From Porphyra umbilicalis (taxonomy: Eukaryota > Rhodophyta > Bangiophyceae > Bangiales > Bangiaceae): DNA of 64,000 nucleotides. Position 1 is the first letter of the stretch. Each line of letters starts with the position of its first letter. Position numbers and translations under genes: made by a program. Below the pieces are notes generated by a model, which did not search any database, was not told the DNA's origin, and was given only the letters and a program-made list of their open reading frames with translations. The stretch lies in contig KV918887.1 of NCBI GenBank assembly GCA_002049455.2, positions 124,001 to 188,000 on the forward strand. The letters are read 5' to 3'. Positions 31,830 to 43,697 of the stretch are shown piece after piece.

Positions 31830-32110
31830 ACTGCGACAAAGATGGGTGTCACGACGGTGGCGCACGACGGTGGCGCACGACGGTGGCGCACGACGGTGGG
31901 CACGACGTTGTTCGGTGGGTGGCAGTGGGCGGCGGTGGGCGGCGGTGGGCGGCGGTGGGCGGCGGTGCGCGGCGGTGCGCGTCGAGCTACCGCAAAGAAG
32001 ATGGGCGTGACGACGGTGGCGCACGACAGTGGCGCACGACGGTGGCGCACGACGGTGGGCACGACGTTGGTCGGTGGGCGGCAATGCGCGGCGGCGGGCG
32101 GGGGCGGGGG
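31830..32110. repeat. Tandem repeats at the 5' side of the Harbinger transposase
   Basis: Two units of about 155 bp (from about 31835 and 31991), each with three or four copies of GGTGGCGCACGAC followed by GGGCACGACGTTG and a run of GGGCGGCGGT. Confidence 0.75.
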
Positions 32111-32165
32111 GCGGTGGGCGGCTGCGGTGCGCGTCATGCGAACGCGCCCGGCGCACGGCATATAA

Positions 32166-33121
32166 AAAACAGTCGCCAGACGCTGCTGCTGCCGCCCCCC
32201 GTCCCCAAGTCAGGCATGCTGGTGGGGGTGCAGGCACCACCACCGGTCCCAGGCACCCGATGGCTGGTCCGCCAACAGTGCGGGGCCCGGCATCGCACGC
32301 CCACATGACGCGTGGCGCGGCGCGGCTCCACAAATAATCCGTGCGTGGACACAACCCAGTGTGCTGAGCACAACCGGTCCCCAAAGGGCCGTGACGCAGT
32401 CATATCAGGTCCACTCCGAAGGTGCGCGGCCCACAGCGCATGCGACCTGTTTTGTGTGTCCACGTCTCTCTTTTGGCCTCGCGAGACGCGGTGTCAGGCA
32501 ACGTACGCTTTCAATGTGACCCACCGAGATAGAGGCCGTTGAAGACACTCGGCAGGGGTCGAGGAAGCCGCCACATGGCAGCACAAAGCGACCTGTTCGA
32601 GATTCGTGCCCCACGAGAAATGATAGATGACCTGGGCTTGGTCATACAGCGCGTGACCGGTCATTCAGCCACCTCTCGCTGGCCCCCGCGCGGATCAAAT
32701 CACGCTGTGCGATCAAACGACGCCACACGTGGCCACGATCGCGGTCATCATTGAGCATCGTTTGGCTTCGTTTGGCTTCGTTCCGTCCATGACAGCACTC
32801 AGATTCATGTCAAACTTCTCGACACAGTCGCGAACGGGCGCTCGGGATCCGCATATCGGCCTTCTATGTGGAGAACGCGCCGGCATTCGCGAACGCTTCC
32901 GTACCCCCCGCCTGTTATCCGGTTGGACTTATCCCAATCTTCTAAATCGTTTCTGGTGCCTTTGTGGACAGATCTGGCTCGCTGACGTTGTCGGTGATCA
33001 CTCAGGCTGCGTTTTTCCACATAGAGCGCCACGTGGGGCCACGTGGGACACGTGGGCCCATAATTTGTGGATGCGGAACGTTGTTGGTACCGCTCTTAGG
33101 GACCACTTGCGTGGTCCGTGA
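32166..33121. other. Intergenic, nothing recognised
   Basis: No ORF with family features, no repeat ends. Moderately GC, unlike the flanking tracts. Confidence 0.5.
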
Positions 33122-33862
33122 GAGCATTGTTAACAATGAGATGCTATCGCCATATTCAAGCCACGTTGCACAACGTGTCCCATTAAGCACTTGAAGTCCG
33201 ACGTAACACCACTTTTTAGACGAAGAAGCCATTTTTTTTGTTCGGGCCATGGAAATCGAACTACCTACTTGATTCTGGCTTCCGCTGACCAAGAATAGCT
33301 GTGCGGCTATCGCTTTTCTATTTTGAGTCGGAATAGCTTTTAGGATAGCCCAGGCTATCTCACGGGGGCCTCTGATTGGCCCATGTGATGGATCAACGAC
33401 CCGTTTCACAGCAAATAGTAGCACGTGGCTGCAACGTGTGTGCCACGTCTGCAAGATTGACTGCCAGTTTCTTCTGGGCAGAGGTGGTGGGAACGTCCGC
33501 AAGAGCTGTCGTGCATGGCAATGGTCCTACAGTGACGTCCTTCTAGGCGTGGTCGTCATCAAGCGCTGCACATTTTGACCTGTTTCTTTGTCCGTCTGCC
33601 GACGAGCGTTCTCTGCGCCTTCGTTATGGTTGATACGGCTGCTCACCACAGTTGTCATCTGCCGCTGCAGTGAATCAAGTCCTGGCAGAAAATATCGTCT
33701 TGATCGGGCCCAGACAAGGCCTGGTGTAAGGAAACCTGCAGGTACTTAGGCTCATGACAGCACAGCAGCCAACCGCTGACGTACATGTGGCTGTCTAAGG
33801 ACGCGGACTTGGTTCTAGAATGGAATAGCCGATAGCGATAGCCTGAGTTGTTGGCAATGCTC
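33122..33862. mobile_element. MITE copy 2 (741 bp, TGA target duplication)
   Basis: Near-identical to 16363-17102, with the same GAGCATTG...CAATGCTC ends. It is flanked by TGA at 33119-33121 and 33863-33865. It differs by one extra T in a T-run and a few substitutions. Confidence 0.88.
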
Positions 33863-33865
33863 TGA

Positions 33866-35707
33866 GGGACTCAACTCCAGCCCGTTTTTGCATCATTCAA
33901 TCAAAACCAGCACGTCTGCACCGGATCCCGATTGCCAACCTGAGCAGTGGAGGCCGTACACGTTAAATGTTGGCATGAAACAAGTGTGCCTTTTTTGAAG
34001 GATAACCGTGAATTGCTGACAACGGCGAGGGCGACCAATGGTCTGTCGCATTTGAAGCAGTGACCAACCGTGACCAACATTACTCTTGAAAACCCAGAAG
34101 AGCAGGTACACTGGCTCTTAACTAGGCGTGCCTGTGTACACAGGGTGACATTGTCAGATTTCAAGGTGACATTGTCAGGTTTCATGCGCTGTGCTTTTGA
34201 TTTTCAGGCAGCCTGCCTCCAAGTGGGGCAATCGAGGGGGTGACATTGTCAGATTTTGTTTCACAGGCGAACTTTTCGTGAAAGCCCCTGTCCGAGAGGC
34301 GGGCCGGGCAAGCGCCGCAACTCCCGCCGGCCGCTGGGGCCACCCAGGTGTGCAACCGCCGACACCGCACGTCGCCATAGCTGGCCACGCCCGCCACCAC
34401 TGCCGACGCGCGGCACGGCGCCGTGCCGGCCGTCGCCACCGCCCGCGCCTGCCACCACCACCCATGAACACCATGGCCAAAAACCCCGCTTGGCGCAATC
34501 GCCCTTGCCTGCCGCCGCCACCGCGCCCGCGCCCCGGATCTGTCGCCACCCGCAACCGCCACGACACCGGCCTGCCGAGGCCAGCGCCCCATCCTCCTGG
34601 CACCTCCTCCACCATCTCCACCTCCCTCTCCTGCCTCAACCGCCCCCGCCCGCCGCCACCACCACCCCCGGGTGGGCGCCGCTGATCGGACGTGCCGCCG
34701 CTACGTCCCTGGCGTCCCGCCGCTGCCTGTACCTGCCGTAGGCATCCTTCCTGCGTGTTGCCGCCACCCGTTTCCGCCCCCTGATGCAATCGGAGAGGCT
34801 CGGCGCGCGGATGGCGCGTTGGAAATGGCGTGCGGCGGCGGGCTTCAGTAGGGCGACATGTAACGACTGCAGCGGAGCGGCCGCTGCGGTCGGCTTTCTG
34901 ACCCACGTGCGGGCGCTACCGCACTGCCATCGAATGGGCCACTCATCCCAAGACAATCACCCCTCACGGTGTTGTCGAATGGTGCTGCCAAAAATGACCC
35001 TCCTGCTTCACTATGGAAAGAGAAAAGAGTGAAAGCAGAACTCAAGTGCCTTTGCTGCTGCAGAACCTGACGTGTGGCGCTGACCATAGCACAAAAACCA
35101 CAGCTCCGTTTTGAGTTCTGTTTGCTCCACCAGGATGCCCTATCCAAGGAGCACGGCGTGCTTATGAAAAATCAGCACAGCGATATACGGGGAACGGCAA
35201 CGGCGCTTCTTCCTTGCAAGCATAATCGGCGATTTTGACCGATTTGGTAGGGGTGTCGATATACCACATACGAGCGTGCTCTGATGGCCATGTGCGCGTT
35301 TGTTCCTGGTGCACACAGGTTCCACTAGCATCATCTTCCTATTCATTTCTGGCATGAGGAGACGAGCGAGGTGGCAGTGTCTCTTGTGCCGTGTGCACAT
35401 CGCGAGCTGTAGTGGCCTTGCCGGGCCACCGCGCTCCTTGGAAGGCATAGAGGTTCATACAGTCGAGTGTCGGAGCGGTTCTAAAGCCTCTTCATGCGCA
35501 AGAAAGCGAGGTTTGGTCAAGGGCGGGCCCTAGCGATGGTATTTCTTGTAGGCAGCTCTTTCTTTGACTGACGTGTGAATGGGGAGGGTGCGGGTGCAGG
35601 AGGTGTCTGCTCGGTACCATCCAGCGCGTCGGCGTGCGCCGCCGGGGACACGTGTTATTCGGTGCCAACGGAGCCCCAACGTACAAACGGAAACCACTGC
35701 GCTCAGT
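33866..35707. other. Intergenic region, no gene recognised
   Basis: GGTGACATTGTCAG.TTT occurs three times (about 34142, 34164, 34239). 34280-34680 is Pro/Arg-coding GC-rich DNA. Nothing else was identified. Confidence 0.5.
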
Positions 35708-37819
35708 TTAGGTGGTCTTCTTCTTCCCCAGGTACGCCTCCCCCATCTCTCGGATCACCCTCGCAGACGACTTCACCCCACTCCATCGTCCCTTGAGAAT
35801 TGTCAAGACCCCCGATACCCCCACCACTCTCCCACGCTCCGAATACACTTTCTCAAACGCGTCGTACAGCGGCGACAGTCGGGAATGCTTGTTGATCAGC
35901 CGCTTCCGCTGCACCGCGTCCGGCTCCCGCAGGCGCCACAAAGAGCCAAATTGGTGCTGCTCAATGATCCGCAGGGCCGCCGTCTTTGGCGTTCCCTTGG
36001 CGTACTCATCTAGCGCCGTCTCCCAAGTCGAACTGCTTTCGTACCCCATAAGAGGCACGCAGCGCACGCCCTTGTCGAACACGCGCACCCCCTCCAGCTC
36101 GAGAGTCACGCGCAAGTCCCGGACGGCGGCGCCGTCAGCACAAAGCGTCCGCGATGGCGTTGACGGGTGCAGAGGTGCAAACGCGGCCGACTGCAGCACC
36201 AGGGAGCTCACTGAAAGCATAGGTGCGGCCGTCGTGGCGACAGGAGCGGCGGAGGAGGCTGCGGCGGGGAGACTCGAAACCGCAGAGAGAGAGGGTGCCG
36301 AGAGGCTGGGCGGGGTACCGTGCGAGATGGGGGGGGACGCACCATCGCACGGCCAGAGCGCGGGAGTCGAGAGGCCTCGAGAAGGTGGAAGATTCATGGC
36401 ACTGGTGCGACCCTGCGCCAGGCATTGCACCATCTCCTGCAAGTGAGACACCTGCGCCGTCAGCGCCTCGTGTTGCTGCTACGCAAAGGCGTTGCCGCGG
36501 GCTGACGGCCACAGCGGCACGCGGTACCATGCCCGGAAGCCGTACGGCTGGTCAGCCGCCCAGTACCTCGTGGGGCCGACGCCGCTCGCCCGTAGCTCAG
36601 CGTCCGTCGGCTTGAAGCTTGGATGGAACGCTTGGGGCGGCCGCGACTCGTCCATCTCGGGGGCGTGGAACGTGGCGACCATCGCGTCCGCCATCGCGCC
36701 GACAGGGCAAAGCCACACGTTGACATGCCCCAACGCGCCGATGTTGTGCACAATGCCCTTACTGGTCTTGGAAGCCGTGATGTACGTAAACAGCACGTCG
36801 ATCGGTCCCCCCACCTCAGAGAACATGGCGGGTAACTGGCGGACGGCGAGGTCGCTCCATGCCACTCCTCTCGCCGTTCCCCCCCGCGCGTCGAGCGAAA
36901 AAGTAAAAATGAAAAGGTCCGCAAGCACCGACTTGAGCTGGTACGCCGCCGAAGAGGTCGAGGTGAGCAGCAGGCGCCGCGACACCTCCTCACGCTGCTC
37001 CTCAGTCACGGACGGGTCCCGCCGTCTTACCACCGTGGAGAATCCCGCCGCGTGGTCCTCCAACACCTTTTCCCTCTTGCGCTGGTTGTAGACCGCCCGG
37101 GAAGGGGCGTAGATGCCCGCCGAATTGTAGTCGTCGCACCTCCACCGCTCGCAGCACGAGCACTTGGCGTCGCGCCAGAGCAGGTTTAGAGTGTTGCCAA
37201 TCTTGGCCAGTGCGTTGACAGCGTTGAGGAGCACCTGTGTCCCAACTTGCCGTCCACGGGCGGGTCGAGATGGCGCCGCCGCTTCCACCCCGACGTGTTG
37301 ACCCCGACGTGGACCGCCTGGCGCAGGGGTGATTGGGTCGTCCCCGCTAGCACCACCAGACGAGGATGCGGTCCCCCGCGCGCTTGCCCCCGTCGGGAAG
37401 TCTGTCGCTAAGCCAGATTCCCCACCACGCCCAAGACTCTCACCCCCACCGTCCGGCTCTGCACCCCGAGCGCGCCCTGCGCACGAGCCGGCCAGAACCA
37501 CCCCATTCCGCTCTTGGCCCACCGCATCCCCCCCGCCCTCATTGGTCTTACCGTCTTCGCCACTGTTATCGCCACTGTAGTCCACGTCATCATCTTCATC
37601 GCGGTGCCGCTTGCGTGGGAGTACGCGCCGCACGCGCTCAGATTCCAGGAAGTTCACGACAGTTGTGCGGCTGACCGGCAGGACCACAGCCTCGTCACGA
37701 AATGTTTGCACCGCCCACGCACAAAACGCCACGACCGCGACGCGGTAGCACGTAACCGTCTTGACTCTACGAGAAGGAGGTGCGGCGAGTTCACGGTGAC
37801 CGGGCGTTTGTGCTGCCAT
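35708..37819 (-). pseudogene. Crypton-like tyrosine-recombinase ORF with in-frame TAG
   Basis: One frame from ATG 37819 to TAA 35708, about 700 codons, broken once by TAG at 36479-36481. The N-terminal part has a helical core-binding segment (VAFCAWAVQTF, VVNFLESERVRR). The middle has RGGTARGVAWSDL and TASKTSKG...GHVNVWLCPVGAM, which match the Ndc10/Crypton-type recombinase fold (Arg of the first box, Lys after SKT). Past the TAG come a coiled coil (QQHEALTAQVSHLQEM), a disordered stretch and SSSTWETALDEYAKGT...SLWR...RKRLINKHSRL, like the GCR1_C DNA-binding domain found at Crypton ends. The expected C-terminal H-x-x-R and Tyr catalytic boxes were not seen between residue 430 and the coiled coil. 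Assignment rests on motif memory, so it is tentative. Confidence 0.6.
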
Positions 37820-40415
37820 TTACTTTGTACTCTGATGGTCTCGTGCTCCCTAACTCAGTCGCTTACTCCGCCCACCCATTGCGCCTGCGCCTAGATTGTC
37901 TGGACCCCGACAACCCCGTTTGGCATTACATCGGCGCCATCCCGCAGGTTTTTACTGACTTGGGGCCTCTGGCAGCCGACCAAGCGACTGCGGCGCGCCG
38001 GGAGGTTCTACAGAGAGCTATCTACACGGCGCTTCGAGATGTGTTTGACGGTAGCATCGACGGCGTGGAGGTGGACCTCGGGGCCGACGGGAAGTGGATG
38101 GCCTTCTTGAGGCTCGTGTGCTATTCCTGCGACTACCCGGAAGGGCTCACGGTGCTGTGTCTCCGTGGAGCGGGGTGCATTCATCTGTGCACTTCATGCA
38201 TGGTGCGAGTCACTGAGGCGGGCGGCGCATCTTCCGCGAAGGCGCCTCCCCGTGACGCCTTCAAAAAGGTAACAGACCAGTTATCCGCCCTGCATCTGGC
38301 GGCAAGCACGGTCCGTGGCAGTACGATGGAGCAGGACAGGATCTGTGACTTGCACAGCTGCAACCCCTTTCCCCCCGCTCTTGCTGTGATGGCCGGTTTG
38401 TCACGGCCCCCCAACTTCCTGTACCGCATGATGGGTTTTGACCGCCTACATGTACGTTGATTTTGCCTGCACGACAAGTAATGGGGAGCTCGTGGGGTGC
38501 CGTGATGTGAAAGGTGTGGTGTGCAGGCCCAGGAACATCTGGTATCGAGTACTGACACGGCCAGGGATTTCTGTTCTCGATGCCATCTGCATTTCTTTGC
38601 TGGGTTGGTGATTTTTGGCAGCCACAGGTCATGACCTTGGGTATTGCGCGTGACCTTGGTGGGTGGGTGGCATAGTGGCTGCATGCTGCCTGCAACGGAG
38701 GCGCTGGTATTCGAGGGCCTGTGGCACCCACTCTCGACGTGTCAAACGCCCGCCCCAGGGTGCTTGGTCGACGATGCACCGCCTCCAAGACACCACCAGG
38801 GTACTTTGCATTGTGACTTGAATAGGGTGACTTCTGGCGTAGCGTTCTTGACCGCGTGCTGGAACGTGGGAGGGGAACGAGAGATGCAAGAGCAATGACT
38901 GACTTCACATTACTCTGTCTTTTATTCTCATTCATCGTACACTTCACACTCTGTTCTTTGACATTTCCTACAGGCAGTTACTTTGTGCTCCCTGCAGTCA
39001 AGTAGGCGGCCTTCACTGGATCTCAGCTGCTAGGCGGGTCGACGAACTTGGGGCTCATGGCCGCCGGGCTGGTCGGGCCCGCCAACCGGGCGCTTGTGAA
39101 AGCAGAGGCGCTCGCAGCCATTTCTGCTCGTCATCAGGGGCGAAGTACAGGAGACGCACCCACTGATTGTGCTCTACAAGAGTCTGTCGCGGTTTTTGGC
39201 GGCAAAAGCGCGCCAGAAGGATCCTTCCCCAAGCCGTACGACTGGGAGCCATTTTTTGAGCACTTTGGAGATGCTACCCCTCAGGACGCGGTGACATCGA
39301 CGCTGATTGCGTTCGGCAAGCTGACATGCATCGTGCACGGCTACAACGAGAGTTTTGACTTGCTGTCGAGGGCGGACCGCGCCAAGCGCCTCCAGGACCG
39401 AGCCGAGACCTGGCTTTTCAAGATGGTGAAGCCCCTGTTCGGAGCCAAGAACACGGTCAAGGTGCACATGCTACTATCTCACGCAGCGGAAGAGATTTTG
39501 GACCGTAACGACTTGGATTTTGCGGCTCCCAGCGTCAACGAGGCTGCGCACAAGCTGGAGAAGGCAGCCTATGCGCGAACCAACCGACAAACCCGCGGCC
39601 ACGCCCGGCAGCTCCTCACGATCGCGCAGTCGCGGCTGTTGCTGGCTGCAGAAGATGGTGAGGTCGCAGCAAGGGAGTCGCGAGTGCCCGACACCGCCAG
39701 CGACGTGGCGGAGACGGTCATCATCGAGCGCGATACGTGCAAGGACTCTGACTCTGACAAGTCGTACGAGTCAGACATGGACGGGCCAGAGCTACCCCGG
39801 TGGGATGCCGGCATCGACTCTTTGCAATTGGGCTCCAAGGGGCCACGAGGCGGCAAGAAGACCCCTCTTCACCAAATTGCGGAGTGGCCAGGGTTGTCTG
39901 GTGCTGCAGAGGCTTTAGGGGTACCGCGCCATTGGGAGGTCAACCTGCTGTCTGCCACGCACTTCCAGGCGGTGTTCGAGTAAGACTGTACCCCGAGCAC
40001 GGAGCTGGTTCGGTGCACCGAGTACCTGAGCAGAGCGCCGTGGTATGACCAGATCCTTTGTAGAAGAGACGGGGAACCCTTGCTGGCATACGGTTATGTG
40101 CGCTTGGTGGTCGATGGCGGCACTTCCACCGTACCAAGTCGGTGTGTCGTCGTGCAGCGGTTGGAGCGCACGGATGCCCGGGCCGGATGCTCTTTTGCGG
40201 CGGCAGGCTCCACCTCTCTGCGATGACTGTTTGACGGGGAGCTGGCGGATTGGCCCGTGCTGGAGATGGTGCCAATGGCGGCCGTTGCGCGCATCGTTCA
40301 CGTCGTTCCCAACACGGACATGCTGTCGAGTCGCTTCGGGCTTGCTACGCCGAACATGTGGAACGGGCAACAGCTCATCGACAATCGCGATGCCCGCTTC
40401 CTGCACAACATGTGA
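37780..40415 (+). pseudogene. Plavaka-type (CACTA group) transposase, decayed
   Basis: First block 37780-38450: VLPFTLYSDGLVLPNSVAYS, AHPLRLRL and FLRLVCYSCDYPEG with C-x2-C (LCTSCMVR), the Plavaka transposase core, ending MMGFDRLH at a candidate donor GTACGT (38454). 38460-38973 is probably intron; TTCCTACAG at 38965-38973 is a good acceptor. Second block from about 38974: LPAVK, TAG 39003-39005, AAFTGSQ, then VKVHMLLSHAAEEIL and NEAAHKLEKAAYARTNRQTR, the conserved late part of the family. In the same frame follow TAA 39981, the STELVRCTEYLSRAPWYDQI block, TGA 40224, and RIVHVVPN to TGA 40413. The 5' end is missing: the frame meets a TGA near 37763 and abuts the Crypton relic. Confidence 0.72.
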
Positions 40416-41536
40416 CACAAGTCGACAACGCCCGCGCAGCAGCGCAGGCAGCGCCGCCGTCTTGCAGAACAGAAGCATGATGCCGATGAGATGAGTTGTT
40501 AGTACGGGGGGGCACAAGAGGAACCCACGACTGCAACGGCAGCACCTTCAAGCCAAAGCAAGGACATCAACCAGCAGCAGCTGCACCAGTGCCCCAACCG
40601 GACACAGAGCGTATCAGCGGCGGCGTCGACAGGCCGAGTGGTACACAGGGTGGACGATTCCCCCCCAATCAAGTATGCGGGGCTACATCTGCTGGTAATA
40701 TTCCTGAAGGGTGGCTGGCTCTGTTGTTCGAATCTGCTGGCTCTCGTACGTGGCGGTCCTTCTGAGCGACGCGGCCAGACGCTGGCGTGCGCATCAGTGG
40801 CGCTGTGGTCCTCACCGCTGCCGTGTGTGGCTGCCCACTGTTGCATCCAGCAGCTGAAGCACGTCGGCGAGTTGCTCCGCTCCATGCCTCACCTAACCAT
40901 CTTGCGCTCCTGCCGTGATGCCTGGGCAGCGGCTCACACTCTGCCAACTCTGTGTGCTCGGCAGCCCTCTGGCCCTGGTGTCATCGCCGCATCCTGTCGC
41001 GACGCGGTTACACAGCGGACGTGTTGGCAGCCACAACTGCCACTTCTCCGTTGCACCCGCGACGAGGTGACGGCACGTCATTAGCCACGCCCTTTAATTG
41101 GAGAGCTCATCTCACGAGGCGAGCACCTCGCCTCCTTGCATCGTACGTATGCGCTCTTTATTGGTGGGATGCCCTCGAATTTACGTCGCGTCTCTGAAGC
41201 CGATTGCCTGGCCACGAGCTGTGCTGTCCCCACTCGCTCTCGCAGTACCCCGCTCCTGTAACCTAACCTCGCTCCTGTTGCTGTCGCTGTGGTGTGGCTG
41301 TCACTTTACTTTGGGCTGAATGCTTCTCAGCTGCGTGCTAGAGGTGGGGGGGGTACCCAGGCCGTGGCTTGGTGAAGGGCGGCGGGGCACAGCGCGTCCA
41401 GACGGGGCTGGAAGGCGGGGTGGCCACTCTGGTCGTGATGGGAGTGACGTGCCACAGGTTCATCATCCGACGTTGAGGGTGCAGATCATCGCGGCGGCGG
41501 TCAAGAGCGCACCGGGTGACGTGCGTGAAGCAAGCA
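40416..41536. other. Spacer between the Plavaka relic and the spliced gene
   Basis: No family recognised on either strand; probably promoter and untranslated DNA of the next gene plus remains of the transposon. Confidence 0.45.
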
Positions 41537-43697
41537 ATGCCTCCGAGGAAGGCGCCGGCTCGCGGTGCGGCGGCCGCTGCGGCGACCTCGTCGGCCCCGG
41601 CTGGCGGCGTGTCCAAGCCATCCACGCGCAAGCCACCTCATAAGAAGAAGACGACCGCCAAGCCTGCCGCCAACTCGCCTGCCGCTGTAGAGATAATGTT
41701 GCGTGGCGCTCGACCTGGCAGAACGTTTCACGCCCCCCCTCCACCGCCTATGCCACCGAGCGACAGCGAGCTGTTAGAAGAGGAGCCGCTGGAGGCGAAT
41801 GACGGATTGGAGCAGAACGCGAATGGCTGTTTGGGCGACGGGGTTGCGGGAGCTCATGTGGGAAGCGGTCGTGGTGGCACGGGGGATGGCGTGGGCGCGC
41901 CTGACGCATCTGATTTTGGAGGCGTCCGCGGCAACGGCAGCAGCGCCATTCATCGCGATTCCCGGGTTGGGCGCTCTGAGGTCATTCAAGGCGGTGGGGC
42001 TGGCGCTCCTGCCCTGTCAGCGGAAGGAAGGAGTACCTACGGGGGTATTGGAGGCGGACAAGGCCGGGGAGGCGATCGTGTCCAGAACGCGGACGGTGAA
42101 GTATCCCAAGGTAGCCGACTAGAGGCGGCGGTGGCATCTGCCGACGGTGAGATGACTGGCAGTGGTTCCCTTGCTGACATTGAGCCCCCCGTGCAAGCGC
42201 TGCTCCCGCTCGGTGTGCCACCCGCGGCTAGCAACGAGATGCCGTCCTCGTTGTTTTGGGTTGACCGCGCTAAGGGCGTCACAGAACTGCTTTGGCACGC
42301 CAGGTACGGCACAAGAACCCTGCAATCTATGGCAAGCACGGTCAACGGGTTGGTGTCACGCAACGAGAGCATAGGCCGCGCGGCCGCGGCCGCCAAGGCA
42401 TCTGCCGCCTCGACGCTCACGGAGGCGCGCACGATTGCGACATCCCTGGCGGCGTGGAAGGAAGAGGTGACTGCCAACACCCCCGGCGCTATCGACGGCG
42501 TGTCGCGGGCGGTCGCAGAGTCCAAGGAGGCATGTGGGGACGCCCTGTCAGAGGCGTACATCGCTGCCACCTCCACAGCTGATGTGTATCCCGATGCAGC
42601 AGCAACGACGGCGCTTCTCAACGCCGTCATCGTCAAGACGCAGAACATTTCGGCTGCTGAGGCAGAGATGAAGATAAACGAGAGTTTAAAACGGACGAAG
42701 CGTGGTGCGCAAGAGGCGGGCAAGCCCGTCACGTACGTCAAGCCGTTCAACGACAAGCGCTCTTGCTTGTACATGGACGTGGTCAAGGCTGGTATTGACG
42801 CATGGAAGACGTGTGTCGGCTTCCCAGTCGACGAAGCGAGCGTGCCGGAGCCGACAGTGGAGGCCGCGGTCAAGTGGTTCAACGAGGAGAAGTACTTGCG
42901 CTCGACGCTTGGCTGGGCTGGTATTGTCGCGGGCGTGACTGCCGCGTTTGACCACCTTGACGCCAAGAGCACCTTTTACGTGGAGCCACAGCAGACGGGC
43001 GACGTTGGCTATGTCCGGGCGCTCGGCGGTCACGTAGCCATGATCTCAATGAAGGTACGTCTCCGCGTTCCCTCGTTCGTTTTTTTTGGGTGGCTGCGCG
43101 GCTTGTTTGTGGTTTCAGGTAGCGCACGTGCTCTTTTCACCGATCGATTGGTATTGATCCTCACGCCCCATCAATGTGGTGCTCTTGTGGCTTCGGTGTG
43201 TCGTACATTGCTCGCCCCTTCATGCCCTTCCCATACTCCTCGGTTAATGATGCACGTCTTTTTCTTGTACGTGCATGCTTCGCTCCCCTCTGCAGGTGCG
43301 GCTCGAGCTCGTCAAGATTATTGAGCGGGTCAAGCGGCCGAAGTTTAGCATTCAACATCACCGACCGCATTGGGTGCTTGAGGTGCAGCGGGTGCATTTC
43401 GCAAGGCCCAAGGACGGGGGCATCCACGGCGGCCTGCAGCTGATTGACGGCAACTTGGCCGCCAGGGGCAGTATCGACGGAATGATCCCTGTTGACCGAC
43501 CTTGGTCCGTAATGTCGAACCCGTACGATGCCCTCATGGGACAAGACGATGGAGGCGGCGGCGTGCGTGGTGATGCCGTATGCGGCGGTTCGAGCGATCC
43601 TGGCGTTGTAGGCGGGGATATTGTTGCCCAGGCGGCCGCAGCAGGCGCTGCTGCAGCCGTGGCTGCCGCTGCTGCTGCGGCGTCGTGCGAAGACTGA
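41537..43697 (+). CDS. Unknown spliced gene next to the Plavaka transposase
   Basis: Exon 1 41537-43054, intron 43055-43295 (GTACGT donor, CCCCTCTGCAG acceptor, phase 0), exon 2 43296-43697: 639 residues ending TGA. The start ATG is taken because residues 1-40 form a lysine-rich leader (PPHKKKTTAKPA) typical of nuclear proteins. A Gly-rich disordered part (60-200) follows. A helical region from about 235 has conserved-looking blocks SSLFWVDRAKGVTELLWHAR, RSCLYMDVVKAGIDAWKTCV and EKYLRSTLGWAGIVAG. Exon 2 holds RLELVKIIERVKRPKFSI and an Ala-run tail. There is no known domain. Same direction as the Plavaka relic and 1.1 kb downstream, so it may be its second gene, or a host gene. Confidence 0.68.

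Noticed and set aside
35140..35448. Minus-strand ORF ending in IAVLIFHKHAVLLG, possibly a transposase fragment
   Set aside because: Too short, with no catalytic residues or continuing frame to support a family.
1954..39005. TAG reassigned to glutamine in this genome
   Set aside because: Intact genes (acid phosphatase, membralin, transposases) encode all Gln by CAG or CAA, and TAA and TGA also interrupt element ORFs; mutation of CAG is simpler.
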